A stretch of DNA of 40,604 nt from Ruminococcus sp. (GCA_016288815.1 JAEELF010000040.1:1-40604), one strand, 5' to 3'; positions 1-8,328 are shown, counted from the first letter of the stretch. Numbers and translations: made by a program. Notes: generated by a model from the sequence alone, not told the origin.

Positions 1-244
1 GTAGGCGCTTGCTTACGAAGACTACGATGACGAATATCACCAGCGCCATTATCAGCGAGGGGAGCAATACCCTGAGATAGTGTCCCGCAGAATTGAACAC
101 GGAGGCGGTGTGGTGCACCTGCTCCTGAATGGACTCATAAGTGGTCTCCTCGGAGGGAGCTTCGGAAGCTTCGGCGGGAGCGGTCTCCTCGTCGAATCCT
201 GTGGAGAGCTCCTGTGCGGCAGCTGCGAGCTCAGCGTCTGTCAT
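1..244 (-). CDS. Membrane protein, N-terminal part only
   Basis: The gene runs off the left edge, so only the first ~81 residues are visible. The ATG at 244 has a GGGTGAT-like Shine-Dalgarno sequence five bases upstream; an in-frame ATG at 256 is possible but has no good ribosome binding site. Residues 1-40 are acidic and rich in Ala, Glu and Ser, and are followed by a hydrophobic segment (about 58-76, containing LLPSLIMALVIFVIVVFV) ending in basic SKR. An acidic cytoplasmic leader before a first membrane span, with a GHYLRVLLPS stretch at its edge, is compatible with MscS-type mechanosensitive channels. Too little is visible to assign a family. It has its own promoter at 280-308. Confidence 0.6.
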   Translation of the reverse strand, partial: MTDAELAAAAQELSTGFDEETAPAEASEAPSEETTYESIQEQVHHTASVFNSAGHYLRVLLPSLIMALVIFVIVVFVSKRL

Positions 245-279
245 CGTATCACCCATTTCGTTGATTTATCTATCTTTGT

Positions 280-308
280 ATTATACCACACTCCCCCGCA
301 AACGTCAA
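280..308 (-). promoter_or_regulatory. Sigma-A promoter of the left-edge gene
   Basis: Read on the minus strand: -35 TTGACG (303-308), 17-bp spacer ending TGTGG, -10 TATAAT (280-285). It lies 36 bp upstream of the start codon. Confidence 0.8.
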
Positions 309-379
309 TATTTTTTATGTGAGACCGACCTGTGCGGCGGCTGGGATTTGGGTAAATATATAAAATTAATTCCCGGGTG

Positions 380-408
380 TTGCAATCCGGGAGCAGATAT
401 GGTAAAAT
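380..408 (+). promoter_or_regulatory. Sigma-A promoter of tRNA-Arg
   Basis: -35 TTGCAA (380-385), 17-bp spacer, -10 TAAAAT (403-408). Transcription would begin around 415, a few bases before the mature tRNA 5' end. A CCCGG/CCGGG dyad flanks the -35 box. Confidence 0.75.
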
Positions 409-419
409 AATTGTGTTAT

Positions 420-496
420 GTTCCAATAGCTCAGCAGGATAGAGCGACCGCCTCCTAAGCGGTAGGTCGGAGGTTCGAATCCTCTTTGGAACGCCA
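420..496 (+). tRNA. tRNA-Arg(CCU)
   Basis: All four arms can be drawn. The acceptor stem pairs GTTCCAA (420-426) with TTGGAAC (486-492), followed by discriminator G493 and an encoded CCA (494-496). The D stem is GCTC/GAGC. The anticodon stem is ACCGC/GCGGT around loop CTCCTAA, giving anticodon CCT (454-456). The T arm is GGAGG-TTCGAAT-CCTCT. It decodes AGG arginine codons. Confidence 0.97.
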
Positions 497-526
497 GCGC
501 CCTGCGTTTGTGGGGCGCTTTTTTGT
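497..526 (+). terminator. Intrinsic terminator after tRNA-Arg
   Basis: Stem GCGCCC (497-502) pairs with GGGCGC (513-518), followed by a T-rich tract. It starts directly after the tRNA CCA. Confidence 0.9.
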
Positions 527-530
527 TTTT

Positions 531-593
531 GTAGGGGTCGATGCCTACATCGACCCGAGCCAACAACGGGACGTCGGGGACGCCGTCCCCTAC
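531..593. repeat. GTAGGGG...CCCCTAC intergenic palindromic element
   Basis: A 63-bp element with 7-bp inverted ends GTAGGGG (531-537) and CCCCTAC (587-593). Inside are two hairpins: a perfect 9-bp stem GGGTCGATG/CATCGACCC (535-556) and GGGGACG/CGTCCCC (576-590). Related GGGACGCCGTCCC pieces recur near 17193, 33644 and 35951. It has no coding potential and is probably a REP/MITE-like intergenic repeat. Confidence 0.7.
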
Positions 594-622
594 AAATGCG
601 TAAATCCAAATAATTTCGCATC

Positions 623-653
623 AAAAAGGACGGACAAAATGTCCGTCCTTTTT
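623..653. terminator. Bidirectional-type terminator downstream of the cyclophilin gene
   Basis: A perfect 13-bp stem, AAAAAGGACGGAC (623-635) with its complement (641-653) around an AAAAT loop. On the minus strand it lies directly after the cyclophilin stop codon and ends in a U tract. The GGAC-AAAAT-GTCC core is the same as at 16178-16206. Confidence 0.9.
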
Positions 654-654
654 C

Positions 655-1125
655 TCATTCTATAGTAACCTTTTTCATGCGCTGGTCCTTGAGGGGCTTG
701 TCGCGAAAATCGGTCTCCGTGGATGCAATCTCGTCGACAACGTCCATGCCCTCGATCACCTTGCCGAATGCCGCATAGCTGCCGTCAAGGTGTGGAGCGT
801 CCTCATGCATAATGAAGAACTGCGAGCCCGCCGAATCAGGCATCATCGAGCGCGCCATCGACAGCACCCCGCGGGTGTGCTTCAGGTCGTTCTTTACGCC
901 GTTCTGCGCGAACTCACCCTTTATCTGCCAGCCGGGACCGCCTGTGCCGGTTCCATTCGGACAGCCGCCCTGTATCATGAAGCCCGGGATGACTCTGTGG
1001 AAGATGAGCCCGTCGTAGAAGCCGCTCCTCACGAGCTTCTCGAAGTTCTCGCACGATATCGGAGCGATGTCGGGATAAAGCTCCAGCTTGATCTTTTTGC
1101 CGTTTTCCATTTCGATTACAACCAT
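655..1125 (-). CDS. Peptidyl-prolyl cis-trans isomerase, cyclophilin type
   Basis: This is a 156-residue single-domain cyclophilin that catalyses proline isomerisation during protein folding. The family signature is clear: FHRVIPGFMIQGG (42-54) with catalytic Arg44 and Gln52, then SQFFIM and a GSYAAFGKV segment. There is no signal peptide, so it should be cytoplasmic. The ATG at 1125 has a GGAGG ribosome binding site. The gene starts 39 bp after the stop of the upstream anchored protein with no terminator between them, so the two are probably co-transcribed from the 1662-1690 promoter and end at the 623-653 hairpin. Length and motifs are ordinary for short bacterial cyclophilins. Confidence 0.95.
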   Translation of the reverse strand: MVVIEMENGKKIKLELYPDIAPISCENFEKLVRSGFYDGLIFHRVIPGFMIQGGCPNGTGTGGPGWQIKGEFAQNGVKNDLKHTRGVLSMARSMMPDSAGSQFFIMHEDAPHLDGSYAAFGKVIEGMDVVDEIASTETDFRDKPLKDQRMKKVTIE

Positions 1126-1164
1126 TGTTAAACCTCCGTATATTTGATCCCGAGAGCTCGGGTC

Positions 1165-1641
1165 TCAGCCTATGACAAGCACGATCTCCGTAGTGAGCTG
1201 CGGGTCGCGTCCGCCGAACACCGCACCGGTCTGTTCCTCTGCGGTGGCGTTCTCAGCAGCTATCGAAGCCTGTTCGTCGTTGTATTTTTCGAGGATACTG
1301 CGTGTGTCCTCGGTCGTCTCCTCGGGTTCTGTCTCAGCAGGAGCGACTGTGTGCGGGATAGTCTCGATGACCTGCCCGATGAGGTCTGTGACGTACTCGA
1401 TGTACTCCGACGGCTCCTCCGGCTCCGTTTCAACACCGCTGCCGGCGAAGTCCTCTGCACCTGAATCCAGCCCCGCGGGGACCGTATTCTCGACGATATG
1501 CGGGCCGTCATTCGGCGCACCTGCGGACTTATTGCGGTTATTAGCCTCCTGAGCGTTGCTCATGCACGCCCTCACGAGCATCATGACCGCCATGCAGGAT
1601 ATCATCATCAGTATCAGAGAGACGAGCCTTGATCTTTCCAT
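1165..1641 (-). CDS. Membrane-anchored acidic protein of unknown function
   Basis: A 158-residue protein. ATG 1641 is preferred over the upstream GTG (1650) because AAGG lies eight bases before the ATG, while the GTG overlaps that ribosome binding site. Residues ~5-27 form a hydrophobic anchor or uncleaved signal (RLVSLILMMISCMAVMMLV), followed by a low-complexity extracellular region rich in Glu, Pro, Thr and Ala (ETEPEEPSE, APAETEPEETTED). I recognise no domain. It probably precedes the cyclophilin gene in an operon. The cyclophilin lacks a signal peptide, so they need not act together. Confidence 0.7.
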   Translation of the reverse strand: MERSRLVSLILMMISCMAVMMLVRACMSNAQEANNRNKSAGAPNDGPHIVENTVPAGLDSGAEDFAGSGVETEPEEPSEYIEYVTDLIGQVIETIPHTVAPAETEPEETTEDTRSILEKYNDEQASIAAENATAEEQTGAVFGGRDPQLTTEIVLVIG

Positions 1642-1661
1642 CACAATCACCTTCCCTACCC

Positions 1662-1690
1662 ATTATACAGTCTCTCCCGGGAATTGTCAA
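1662..1690 (-). promoter_or_regulatory. Sigma-A promoter of the anchored protein/cyclophilin pair
   Basis: Minus strand: consensus -35 TTGACA (1685-1690), 17-bp spacer, consensus -10 TATAAT (1662-1667), 21 bp upstream of the ATG at 1641. Confidence 0.85.
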
Positions 1691-1762
1691 GAGCAGACGC
1701 GCTCTCCGTGAGACATCAGACGCCGTTCAAGGGAAAAACGTGATTTTGTTCATAAAATATAG

Positions 1763-1791
1763 TTGATTTTTTGCATAAAAGGTGATAAAAT
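1763..1791 (+). promoter_or_regulatory. Sigma-A promoter of the diguanylate cyclase/solute-binding operon
   Basis: -35 TTGATT (1763-1768), 17-bp spacer, -10 TAAAAT (1786-1791). Its position rules out the in-frame ATG at 1792 as a start, because that codon would precede the transcription start, and supports ATG 1852. Confidence 0.75.
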
Positions 1792-1851
1792 ATGTGTAAT
1801 AAGCAAAAACGACCGCAGATATCAATAATGTTTTGGATACAGGAGTCAGTT

Positions 1852-3360
1852 ATGGATAATAATGACAGGAAGTCTGCCTCCAGCCTGAGCAGACTGAAGT
1901 TTTCAATGATAACAGGCTATGCCCTCATAGTTATCACGGCTGTTTTCATAGTCTCGGTGCTCGCCGTGCGAAAGACCGACTCCGTGCTCAAGAGCAAGGT
2001 CAGCACCATGGGCTCGTCGCTGAATATGCAGATGAAGCTCAATATGGACAGCTACCTCTCCCGCATGGAGACCATCGGCACCCTCGCCTTCGCCGCCGAG
2101 GAATGCTACACCTACGACGCCACAGACCCCTCCAACGACGAGTATGACGCCGTCACCACCGAGAAGCTCATATCGGACAAGCTCTACAGCCTCTGTATCA
2201 TGGAGAACTTCGTCGATTACGGCATCGTCTACCGCAACAATCACACCGTCGGGAAGGTCTCCAACGGCACCACCTCCCTCTTCGGCGACAACATCTACCG
2301 CGACCTCGCCGCAATGGCCACCCGCAAGCGTACCAACGACGGCTGGTGCGCCGGCTATAACGGCAATTTCAGCCGCATTTACTACGTCAAAAGAATGAAC
2401 GACAACGCAGTGCTCGTCATCTCGTTCTACGCATCGGAACTCAACAGCGTCTTCGATAACCCCGAGACCCTCGCCAGCACCGAGATACGCCTCACAGACC
2501 GCGACCGCAACGTCATCTATTCCTCCGACCGCTCTGAGGTCGGCTCGACGCTCAATTCGGACATCAGGTCGCGCGTCTCGGACATAAGCTCCGCGACCGT
2601 CATGGACAGCAAGTACCTCGTCTCGGTCAGCCCCTGCGGCGATGAGTGGTACATCATAACCGCTATCCCCACCGCAGAGCTCCTGCGCGAAAAGAACGAG
2701 ATGCAGGTCTACATCTACATAGTCGCCTTCATCGCGGCGCTGCTCGCCGTGCTCATAGCCGTGGAGCTCAGCATACGCCTGACAGCTCCCGTGCAGTACG
2801 TCATGACTTCGCTCAACACCAGGGCGAACCTCGACCTCCTCACGGGTATCCTCAACAAGAAGTCCTTCGAGGAGACGGTCACCGAAAGGCTGAACGATTC
2901 GCTCTCTATCGAGAACCACGCGCTCCTGCTGATAGACCTCGACAACTTCAAGGGCGTCAACGACACCCTCGGTCACGCATACGGAGATCAGGTGCTCGCC
3001 AAGATAGGCAGTATCCTCCGCGCGACATTCTCGTCTGAGGACTTCCTCGGACGCATAGGCGGCGACGAGTTCTGTGTCTTCATGAACTCCACCCCCGGCG
3101 ATGACGCTCCCTACGAGGACTACGTCAAGCAGAAATGCAGCGGGATCTGCGAGGCGTTCCGGTCGAATTACACCGGCGACGACGGCAGTTACAAGATCTC
3201 CGGAAGTATCGGCGTGGCAATGTTCCCGAAGGACGGCGCTACCTTTGAGGAGATGTATTCCGCTTCGGACAAGGCTCTGTATTTCGCCAAAAACAGCGGC
3301 AAGGACACCTATGCCTTCTACAATCCTTCCGAGGCTGACAAGGAGGTGAGCGCAGAATGA
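1852..3360 (+). CDS. Membrane sensor diguanylate cyclase (extracellular sensor + GGDEF)
   Basis: A 502-residue protein that should make cyclic di-GMP from GTP at the cytoplasmic face. ATG 1852 has AGGAG six bases upstream. A first membrane span (~19-40) and a second (~283-305) enclose a ~240-residue extracellular region, a layout typical of Cache-type sensors; the Cache assignment is inferred. The GGDEF domain follows, with LLTGILNKKSF, DLDNFKGVNDTLGHAYGD and an intact GGDEF (403-407), so it is probably active. The usual inhibitory RxxD five residues upstream reads SSED (394-397), so feedback inhibition by product is probably lost. The stop overlaps the start of the next gene (ATGA), which indicates translational coupling to the solute-binding lipoprotein. 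Confidence 0.92.
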   Translation: MDNNDRKSASSLSRLKFSMITGYALIVITAVFIVSVLAVRKTDSVLKSKVSTMGSSLNMQMKLNMDSYLSRMETIGTLAFAAEECYTYDATDPSNDEYDAVTTEKLISDKLYSLCIMENFVDYGIVYRNNHTVGKVSNGTTSLFGDNIYRDLAAMATRKRTNDGWCAGYNGNFSRIYYVKRMNDNAVLVISFYASELNSVFDNPETLASTEIRLTDRDRNVIYSSDRSEVGSTLNSDIRSRVSDISSATVMDSKYLVSVSPCGDEWYIITAIPTAELLREKNEMQVYIYIVAFIAALLAVLIAVELSIRLTAPVQYVMTSLNTRANLDLLTGILNKKSFEETVTERLNDSLSIENHALLLIDLDNFKGVNDTLGHAYGDQVLAKIGSILRATFSSEDFLGRIGGDEFCVFMNSTPGDDAPYEDYVKQKCSGICEAFRSNYTGDDGSYKISGSIGVAMFPKDGATFEEMYSASDKALYFAKNSGKDTYAFYNPSEADKEVSAE

Positions 3361-4622
3361 GATCAGCAGTAAAACGTCTGGCAGCGCTCGTCTGTGCATC
3401 TGCGGTGACACTATCGACAGGCTGCGGCAAGCGCTCAGTCATACAGTCAAAGACCATTCCCACCGAGATATCGCTGTCGTGGTGGGGAAACGACGTCAGA
3501 CACGAATACACCATAGCGGCAGTCGAGCGCTTCGAGGAGCTGCACCCCGACATCAAGGTCAATTGCAGCTACTCCGAGTGGTCGGGATATGAGTCCCGCA
3601 GCCGCGTGCAGATGATATCCAACACCGAGGCGGACGTAATGCAGATCAACTACGGCTGGCTCTCGCAGTACTCCCCCGACGGAATGGGCTACTACGACAT
3701 CAGCACCGTCTCCGACTACATCGACCTCTCCGCATTCGACCAGACCATGCTCTCCTACGGCAAGATGAACGGCAGGCTCAATGCCATCCCTATCGCCATG
3801 AACGCCCAGACGGTCTACATCAACAAGACCATCTATGACCAGTACGGTCTCGGGCTGCCGGAGACGTGGGACGACCTCTTCGACGCCGCAAAGGTCATGA
3901 GCCGCGACGGCATCTACCCCATGAGCTGCAAAACCAAGTCCATATGGATGTACCTCCTCACCTACACCGAGCAGCAGCAAGGCAAGGAGTTCATCACGAA
4001 CGGACATATCAACTTCACCCCGGACGACTTCGAGGTAATGCTCGATATGTACGACAGAATGGTCGATGAGAATGTCATTCCCCCGACGGAGCTGCAGGTC
4101 AGCGACATCACCAAGGGGCTGTGCGCGGGCGCAATAGCATGGGTCAGCGACGCCTCGAGCTACTGCAAGGACGCTATCAGCGCCGGCTACGAGATAGTCC
4201 CCGTGCCGCAGACCGGTATCACCGCAGACCGCTCCGGAGAGGGCTGGTACACCAAGCCAGCAACGATGTACGCGATAAGCCGCAACACCGAGCACCCGCA
4301 GGAGGCTGCGATGCTCCTCGACTTCCTGCTGAACAGTCAGGATATGGCGGTGCTTCAGGGCATCGAGAAGGGTATCCCGCTGAGCACGTCCGCGAGAGGC
4401 TACCTCGAGGAAGCGGATATGCTGTCTGGTATACAGTACGAAGCGTCGCTCGTCATGGAGGCGAACCCGAAGATCTCGCTCCTCGACCCGACTATCGAGA
4501 ACAGCTCCATGATAGATATGTTCAACGACGCCTGCAACCTCGTCATATACGACAAGGCGACCACTGAAGAGGCTGCACAGCAGCTATGCGATCAGATCGC
4601 GGAAAAATTTGATATCGGATAA
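3357..4622 (+). CDS. Lipoprotein solute-binding protein, SBP family 1 (sugar type)
   Basis: A 421-residue extracellular substrate-binding lipoprotein. It has a basic start, a hydrophobic core and a lipobox LSTGC with lipidation Cys23. The mature part shows SBP_bac_1 features: EISLSWWGNDVRHEYTIAAVERFEELHPDIKV at the beginning, NAIPIAMNAQTVYINKTIYDQYGL, then GLPETWDDLFDAAKVM, and late GIEKGIPLSTSARG. Such proteins normally feed carbohydrate ABC transporters, yet no permease or ATPase lies in the window. Its start overlaps the stop of the diguanylate cyclase gene by 4 bp, so it may serve as that sensor's ligand-binding partner. This is inference; transport through an unlinked permease is the alternative. 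The gene ends at the 4621-4652 terminator. Confidence 0.9.
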   Translation: MRSAVKRLAALVCASAVTLSTGCGKRSVIQSKTIPTEISLSWWGNDVRHEYTIAAVERFEELHPDIKVNCSYSEWSGYESRSRVQMISNTEADVMQINYGWLSQYSPDGMGYYDISTVSDYIDLSAFDQTMLSYGKMNGRLNAIPIAMNAQTVYINKTIYDQYGLGLPETWDDLFDAAKVMSRDGIYPMSCKTKSIWMYLLTYTEQQQGKEFITNGHINFTPDDFEVMLDMYDRMVDENVIPPTELQVSDITKGLCAGAIAWVSDASSYCKDAISAGYEIVPVPQTGITADRSGEGWYTKPATMYAISRNTEHPQEAAMLLDFLLNSQDMAVLQGIEKGIPLSTSARGYLEEADMLSGIQYEASLVMEANPKISLLDPTIENSSMIDMFNDACNLVIYDKATTEEAAQQLCDQIAEKFDIG

Positions 4623-4652
4623 AAAAAGTACGGCTTGCGCCGTACTTTTTTT
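4621..4652. terminator. Bidirectional terminator between convergent genes
   Basis: A perfect 14-bp stem, AAAAAAAGTACGGC (4621-4634) with its complement (4639-4652) around TTGC. A and T tracts let it terminate both the solute-binding gene (+) and the peptidase/vWA gene (-). Confidence 0.92.
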
Positions 4653-4653
4653 A

Positions 4654-7600
4654 TCAAGCCTTGTCAGAGGTATCGAGATTCTCGAGGTAATTCTCGGCGG
4701 TCTCGGAAGCCTCACCCATGTCCATTCCGGAAACGGTCTGGTATACGATGTCAGCAGTGTCGTCGCCGAACCTGCCCTTCGCACGCTCCTTCTCGACCTT
4801 CTTCAGGTAATGCGAGGTCGCGAGATCGAGGTACTTGGCCGGCAGACCCGAGTCCGCAACGTGCTCCTCGTAAACGTTCTCAGCCATCATCAGATCCTGA
4901 TTGCGGATACTCTGGAAAACATTCGTCGCAGCCGAGCGGTATACCGCAACGACGCCGACTGTGGTGAGTATGCATATGCCCATGACTACGAGCTTCGCAA
5001 CGATGACCGTCGGGGACTGCTTCTTCCTGCCTGTGCGGTCGGGAAGCAGAAGCGGCACGCGCTTGACCTGTGCTCCGCAGGTGCGGCAGTAAACGGTCTC
5101 CTTGCTGATAGCCTGTCCGCAGCTGTGGCAGACCTTGTTGCGCTTCGCGCGCTTGATGATGAGAACTATCTCAGCCGCAAGGAGCACCAGCAGGAGCGCT
5201 CCCGAGGCGATAGCCACGATGAGCCAGATGTTCGACTTCTGCACCTTTCCCTTGCGGTTCCTGCCGGCGGAGTATGTAGCGTCCACCTTTCCGTCGCCGT
5301 CCTTATCGACGCTGAGTGTCGTGTGTCCGGACTTGCCGGTGTGGGTGGAGATGAGCGTCTCGTCATTTATCGGCACCTTCTTGAACGTGCGGACGTCTGA
5401 ATATTCGCCGTTCTCGTCGGCAAAGCTGATCGAGTAGTCCATGGTGCCCTTGCCGGTACCGTTGATGAAGACCTCATAGTTCGCGTCGTCGGAGAGCTTG
5501 AGCACCTTGATCTCGTCGTCGTCGCCCTCGAATGAGAGCGTACCGAAGGAGGTCTTGGTGTTGAGATTGTTCTCGGAGGAGCTGAGCACCTCGCCGTTGT
5601 AGCTGACAGTTACCTCTACCGGGCAGGCAATGCGCACGAGTATCGCGTAGCTGCCGCTGACGTTGTCCGCCATTTCGTCGAACGCGAAGCCGAGTTCAGA
5701 CACGTCGGAGACGTTGTAGCCGTAGCCCTCGGAGGCGATAGATTCCATGAGTTCCTCGCACTGCTGGAGCTCCGAGCCGTAGAGGTTGTGGAAGAATCCG
5801 AGCGAGTAGATGAGTATGCCGTCGTCCTTGACGTCGGAGGCTATGTTCACGACGGGAGTAAAGTAGTCGCTGTAGCCCTCGGTGGGACCCACGCACGGGT
5901 AGCCGTCGCTCATGACGATCATGAGCCGCTTGTCGCACGAGGACTCCTTGAGGATATCCCATGCGGTGTCGATAGCGTCGTGCATATTGGTGCCGCCGCT
6001 CGCGTACATACCGTCGATGACGTCGAGTATCTCGTCCTTGTCGCTGCTCTGGCTGACGTTGGTATATGCGGAGTCGGAGTAGGTAACGACGGAAATGCTG
6101 ATAGAGGGGTTCTCGCTGAAGACGTAGTCGATGAACTTCTTTGCGGAAGCCTTCGTCTCGTCGAGCGGAGTGCCGGACATACTTCCGGAGTTGTCGAGCA
6201 CGAGGACTACCTCACGCTGCGGGGAATTGAAGTTGGTGAAGATGTTTGTCTGCTCGTCGTAGCGGTCGTAGTCGTCAGCACCGTAGAGGTCGTTGTCGTT
6301 GACCCATACCTTTACAGTGACCTTGCTGTTGGGGTTCTCGGGGTCGCTGAAGATGAACTTGTAGATGCCGGGCTGGATACCGGAGAGCTTGTAGTTCTTC
6401 TTGGTTATGTGCTCGCTGAATATCTCCTCGCCGTCGCTGAGACGCTCGATGGAGAGGTCATAATCGCTGATGACGTTGTTGTTGTAGTCGTAGACCGTGA
6501 GCTCACAACCGGGAGTTACCGAGCGGTAGAGGTCGAAGTCGCTGTCGTAGATAAAGCGCGGTATCTGAGCCGCGTCGAGAGCGTCCATGACCGTCTCCAG
6601 CTGCTTGTCGGAGAGCTGCGAGTCGGAGTGGGTGTACTCGTCGTTGTGGTAGTCGGCGTTCATGAGGAGAGCCTGCTTCTCGAGGAGCGCGCGGAGGTGA
6701 CCGAAGCCCGTGCTCGAATCGAGCTGCGGGATAACGTTGAAGAAAAGGTCGCCTATCTCGCCTGTGGAGAGGCTCTCGCGCTTGCCGTCGATACCGTTGT
6801 TCATGAGGTAAGCCGCGTGCGAAACTATGGTAGAAGCCTCATGTCCCTCGGAGGTGCCGTAAATGAAGTCCCTGTAGGAGATGAGCTGGTTCCAGCGAGA
6901 CTTTGAGGGGTCAACGAGGTTTCTGTTGCAGGAGCCGTCAACGCGGAGACCTGCGCTGTGTATCCAGTCGGCGGTGTCGTTGAGCTCACCGTCGTCGATG
7001 TAGTCGGAGATGACCTCGCCCATGATATCGGCGAAAGCCTCGTTTACCGCGGACTGCTGGGTGGAATAGTAGTCGCTTACCGTAACGTTGTTGAGAGTTG
7101 AATCCACGCCGATGATACCGTGGGTGTACTCGTGCGCCATGATGTCGGGGATAGCAGCGAGCGAGCAGTTGAGGTCGGAGTTATAGTTGCCGACTGAGAG
7201 AAATTCACCGCTGAACGACATCGCTGCATTGTTCAGATAGTCAGACGAGCTCTTGTTATAGATGATATAGAGGTAATCGTCCTTGATGCCAGATCTGCCG
7301 AAGAGATCGCCATATGCATCATAGACCTTCTGAACGTTCGCAAGGGCGTCAACAGCCTCCGGAGCGGGAGCTTTTCCCTTCTCCCACGAAACGACGTAGT
7401 TATTGAGGTAGTCGGTATCAAAGGTCGCTACGCTGTCGTCAAAAACAGCAAGGCGGCGGTCGGTGTCGTTCATGTAGTAGGTGTCGTCGTCCTTATAGAC
7501 ATCGAGGTCCTGCGTCTCAAGCTGTCCCTCGAGGGAAGCAGACATCATGTCGCTGGTGGTGGTGTCGGTGTCGCAGACTACCTCCAGCTCGTTGGAGTCG

Positions 7601-8328
7601 ATGAATATGCGCTTGAAGAACTGCACGTCCTCCACGAGCGAAGCAACGTCGTAAACGTATGCGACAAGAGGCTCGTCCTCGATGAAGACGATCTTGCGTC
7701 CGAGCGAATCTATGCGGACGAGACCGTAGTTGCCGATCTCCTCGTCCGTGAGCTCGTATTCGTCGTTGAGGTAGTCCCAGAGCGCCTCGCGGCAGTCGAG
7801 TTCGCCGTACTCCGAGTAGGTGTCGAAGTCATCGAGGGGCGTTTTCTGACCGCTCACGAAGAGCAGATTGCCGTCCTTGTCGGCAGTGACCTTCACGCCG
7901 CTTCCGTAGACCTCAACGCCGCCGTAGAACTGCTTCATGTCGTAGACGTCGAAGTAGTCGTTGGAGACAGTGCGGTCGTAGGAGAAGTCCGCGGAGCTGA
8001 GCCCGACCGTGGACAGCGCCTGAACAGCGTCGGTGGCGTCGTTTACCACGAGTGAGCTCATCGAGCCCGCTGACATTCCTCCCGATGAATATGAGATCTG
8101 CCCAGACTCACGTCTGGACTGTTCCTGTTCCTGTTCTTTACGGCGCTGCTTGACAGCGCTCTCCTGCTCCGAGGTCACGCCGTCGGCGCGCATATAGTCC
8201 TCGGGCGTCCCGCCGAAGACGTTGTAGACGCACACGCAGTTGATGACCGCAGTTACGGCAATGACGAACACCATGAGCATGGTGAGCAGTCTCATGCCGC
8301 CCTTTTTCTGATTAAGATCCTTTCCCAT
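4654..8328 (-). CDS. Membrane-anchored thermolysin-like peptidase fused to a vWA domain and zinc ribbon
   Basis: A 1224-residue multidomain protein; ATG 8328 has AAAGGAGG six bases upstream. Order: N-terminal membrane anchor (~13-38); a Glu/Gln-rich stretch; a propeptide-like region; an M4 peptidase domain with HEYTH (399-403), NEAFAD (Glu430 as likely third zinc ligand) and His496 matching the catalytic histidine of thermolysin; a small beta-type domain; a von Willebrand A domain with MIDAS motif DNSGS (712-716), GGTNMHDA and VMSDG; a membrane span (~1042-1064); a cytoplasmic zinc ribbon (Cys1067/1070/1081/1084); a second span (~1108-1128); and an extracellular helical tail. All three M4 catalytic elements are present, so it may be active. 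Seven extra residues lie between HExxH and the third ligand compared with thermolysin. I know of no named family with this combination. Confidence 0.9.
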   Translation of the reverse strand: MGKDLNQKKGGMRLLTMLMVFVIAVTAVINCVCVYNVFGGTPEDYMRADGVTSEQESAVKQRRKEQEQEQSRRESGQISYSSGGMSAGSMSSLVVNDATDAVQALSTVGLSSADFSYDRTVSNDYFDVYDMKQFYGGVEVYGSGVKVTADKDGNLLFVSGQKTPLDDFDTYSEYGELDCREALWDYLNDEYELTDEEIGNYGLVRIDSLGRKIVFIEDEPLVAYVYDVASLVEDVQFFKRIFIDSNELEVVCDTDTTTSDMMSASLEGQLETQDLDVYKDDDTYYMNDTDRRLAVFDDSVATFDTDYLNNYVVSWEKGKAPAPEAVDALANVQKVYDAYGDLFGRSGIKDDYLYIIYNKSSSDYLNNAAMSFSGEFLSVGNYNSDLNCSLAAIPDIMAHEYTHGIIGVDSTLNNVTVSDYYSTQQSAVNEAFADIMGEVISDYIDDGELNDTADWIHSAGLRVDGSCNRNLVDPSKSRWNQLISYRDFIYGTSEGHEASTIVSHAAYLMNNGIDGKRESLSTGEIGDLFFNVIPQLDSSTGFGHLRALLEKQALLMNADYHNDEYTHSDSQLSDKQLETVMDALDAAQIPRFIYDSDFDLYRSVTPGCELTVYDYNNNVISDYDLSIERLSDGEEIFSEHITKKNYKLSGIQPGIYKFIFSDPENPNSKVTVKVWVNDNDLYGADDYDRYDEQTNIFTNFNSPQREVVLVLDNSGSMSGTPLDETKASAKKFIDYVFSENPSISISVVTYSDSAYTNVSQSSDKDEILDVIDGMYASGGTNMHDAIDTAWDILKESSCDKRLMIVMSDGYPCVGPTEGYSDYFTPVVNIASDVKDDGILIYSLGFFHNLYGSELQQCEELMESIASEGYGYNVSDVSELGFAFDEMADNVSGSYAILVRIACPVEVTVSYNGEVLSSSENNLNTKTSFGTLSFEGDDDEIKVLKLSDDANYEVFINGTGKGTMDYSISFADENGEYSDVRTFKKVPINDETLISTHTGKSGHTTLSVDKDGDGKVDATYSAGRNRKGKVQKSNIWLIVAIASGALLLVLLAAEIVLIIKRAKRNKVCHSCGQAISKETVYCRTCGAQVKRVPLLLPDRTGRKKQSPTVIVAKLVVMGICILTTVGVVAVYRSAATNVFQSIRNQDLMMAENVYEEHVADSGLPAKYLDLATSHYLKKVEKERAKGRFGDDTADIVYQTVSGMDMGEASETAENYLENLDTSDKA

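Noticed and set aside
241-624. Minus-strand open frame across tRNA-Arg
   Set aside because: It runs through a tRNA, its terminator and a palindromic repeat; the visible residues are translations of those elements.
1147-1162. CCCGAG-AG-CTCGGG palindrome between the anchored-protein and cyclophilin genes as a terminator
   Set aside because: No T tract on the minus strand and the loop would be only two bases; at most a weak attenuating structure.
1903-3411. A 502-codon open frame on the minus strand opposite the diguanylate cyclase gene
   Set aside because: Val/Glu/Gly-rich translation with no domain, no ribosome binding site, and exactly opposite a clear GGDEF gene. It results from the C/G third-position bias of the real gene. 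The same applies to long frames at 14174-15775 (-), 5788-6906 (+), 26067-27359 (-), 34091-35179 (-) and 36442-38163 (+).
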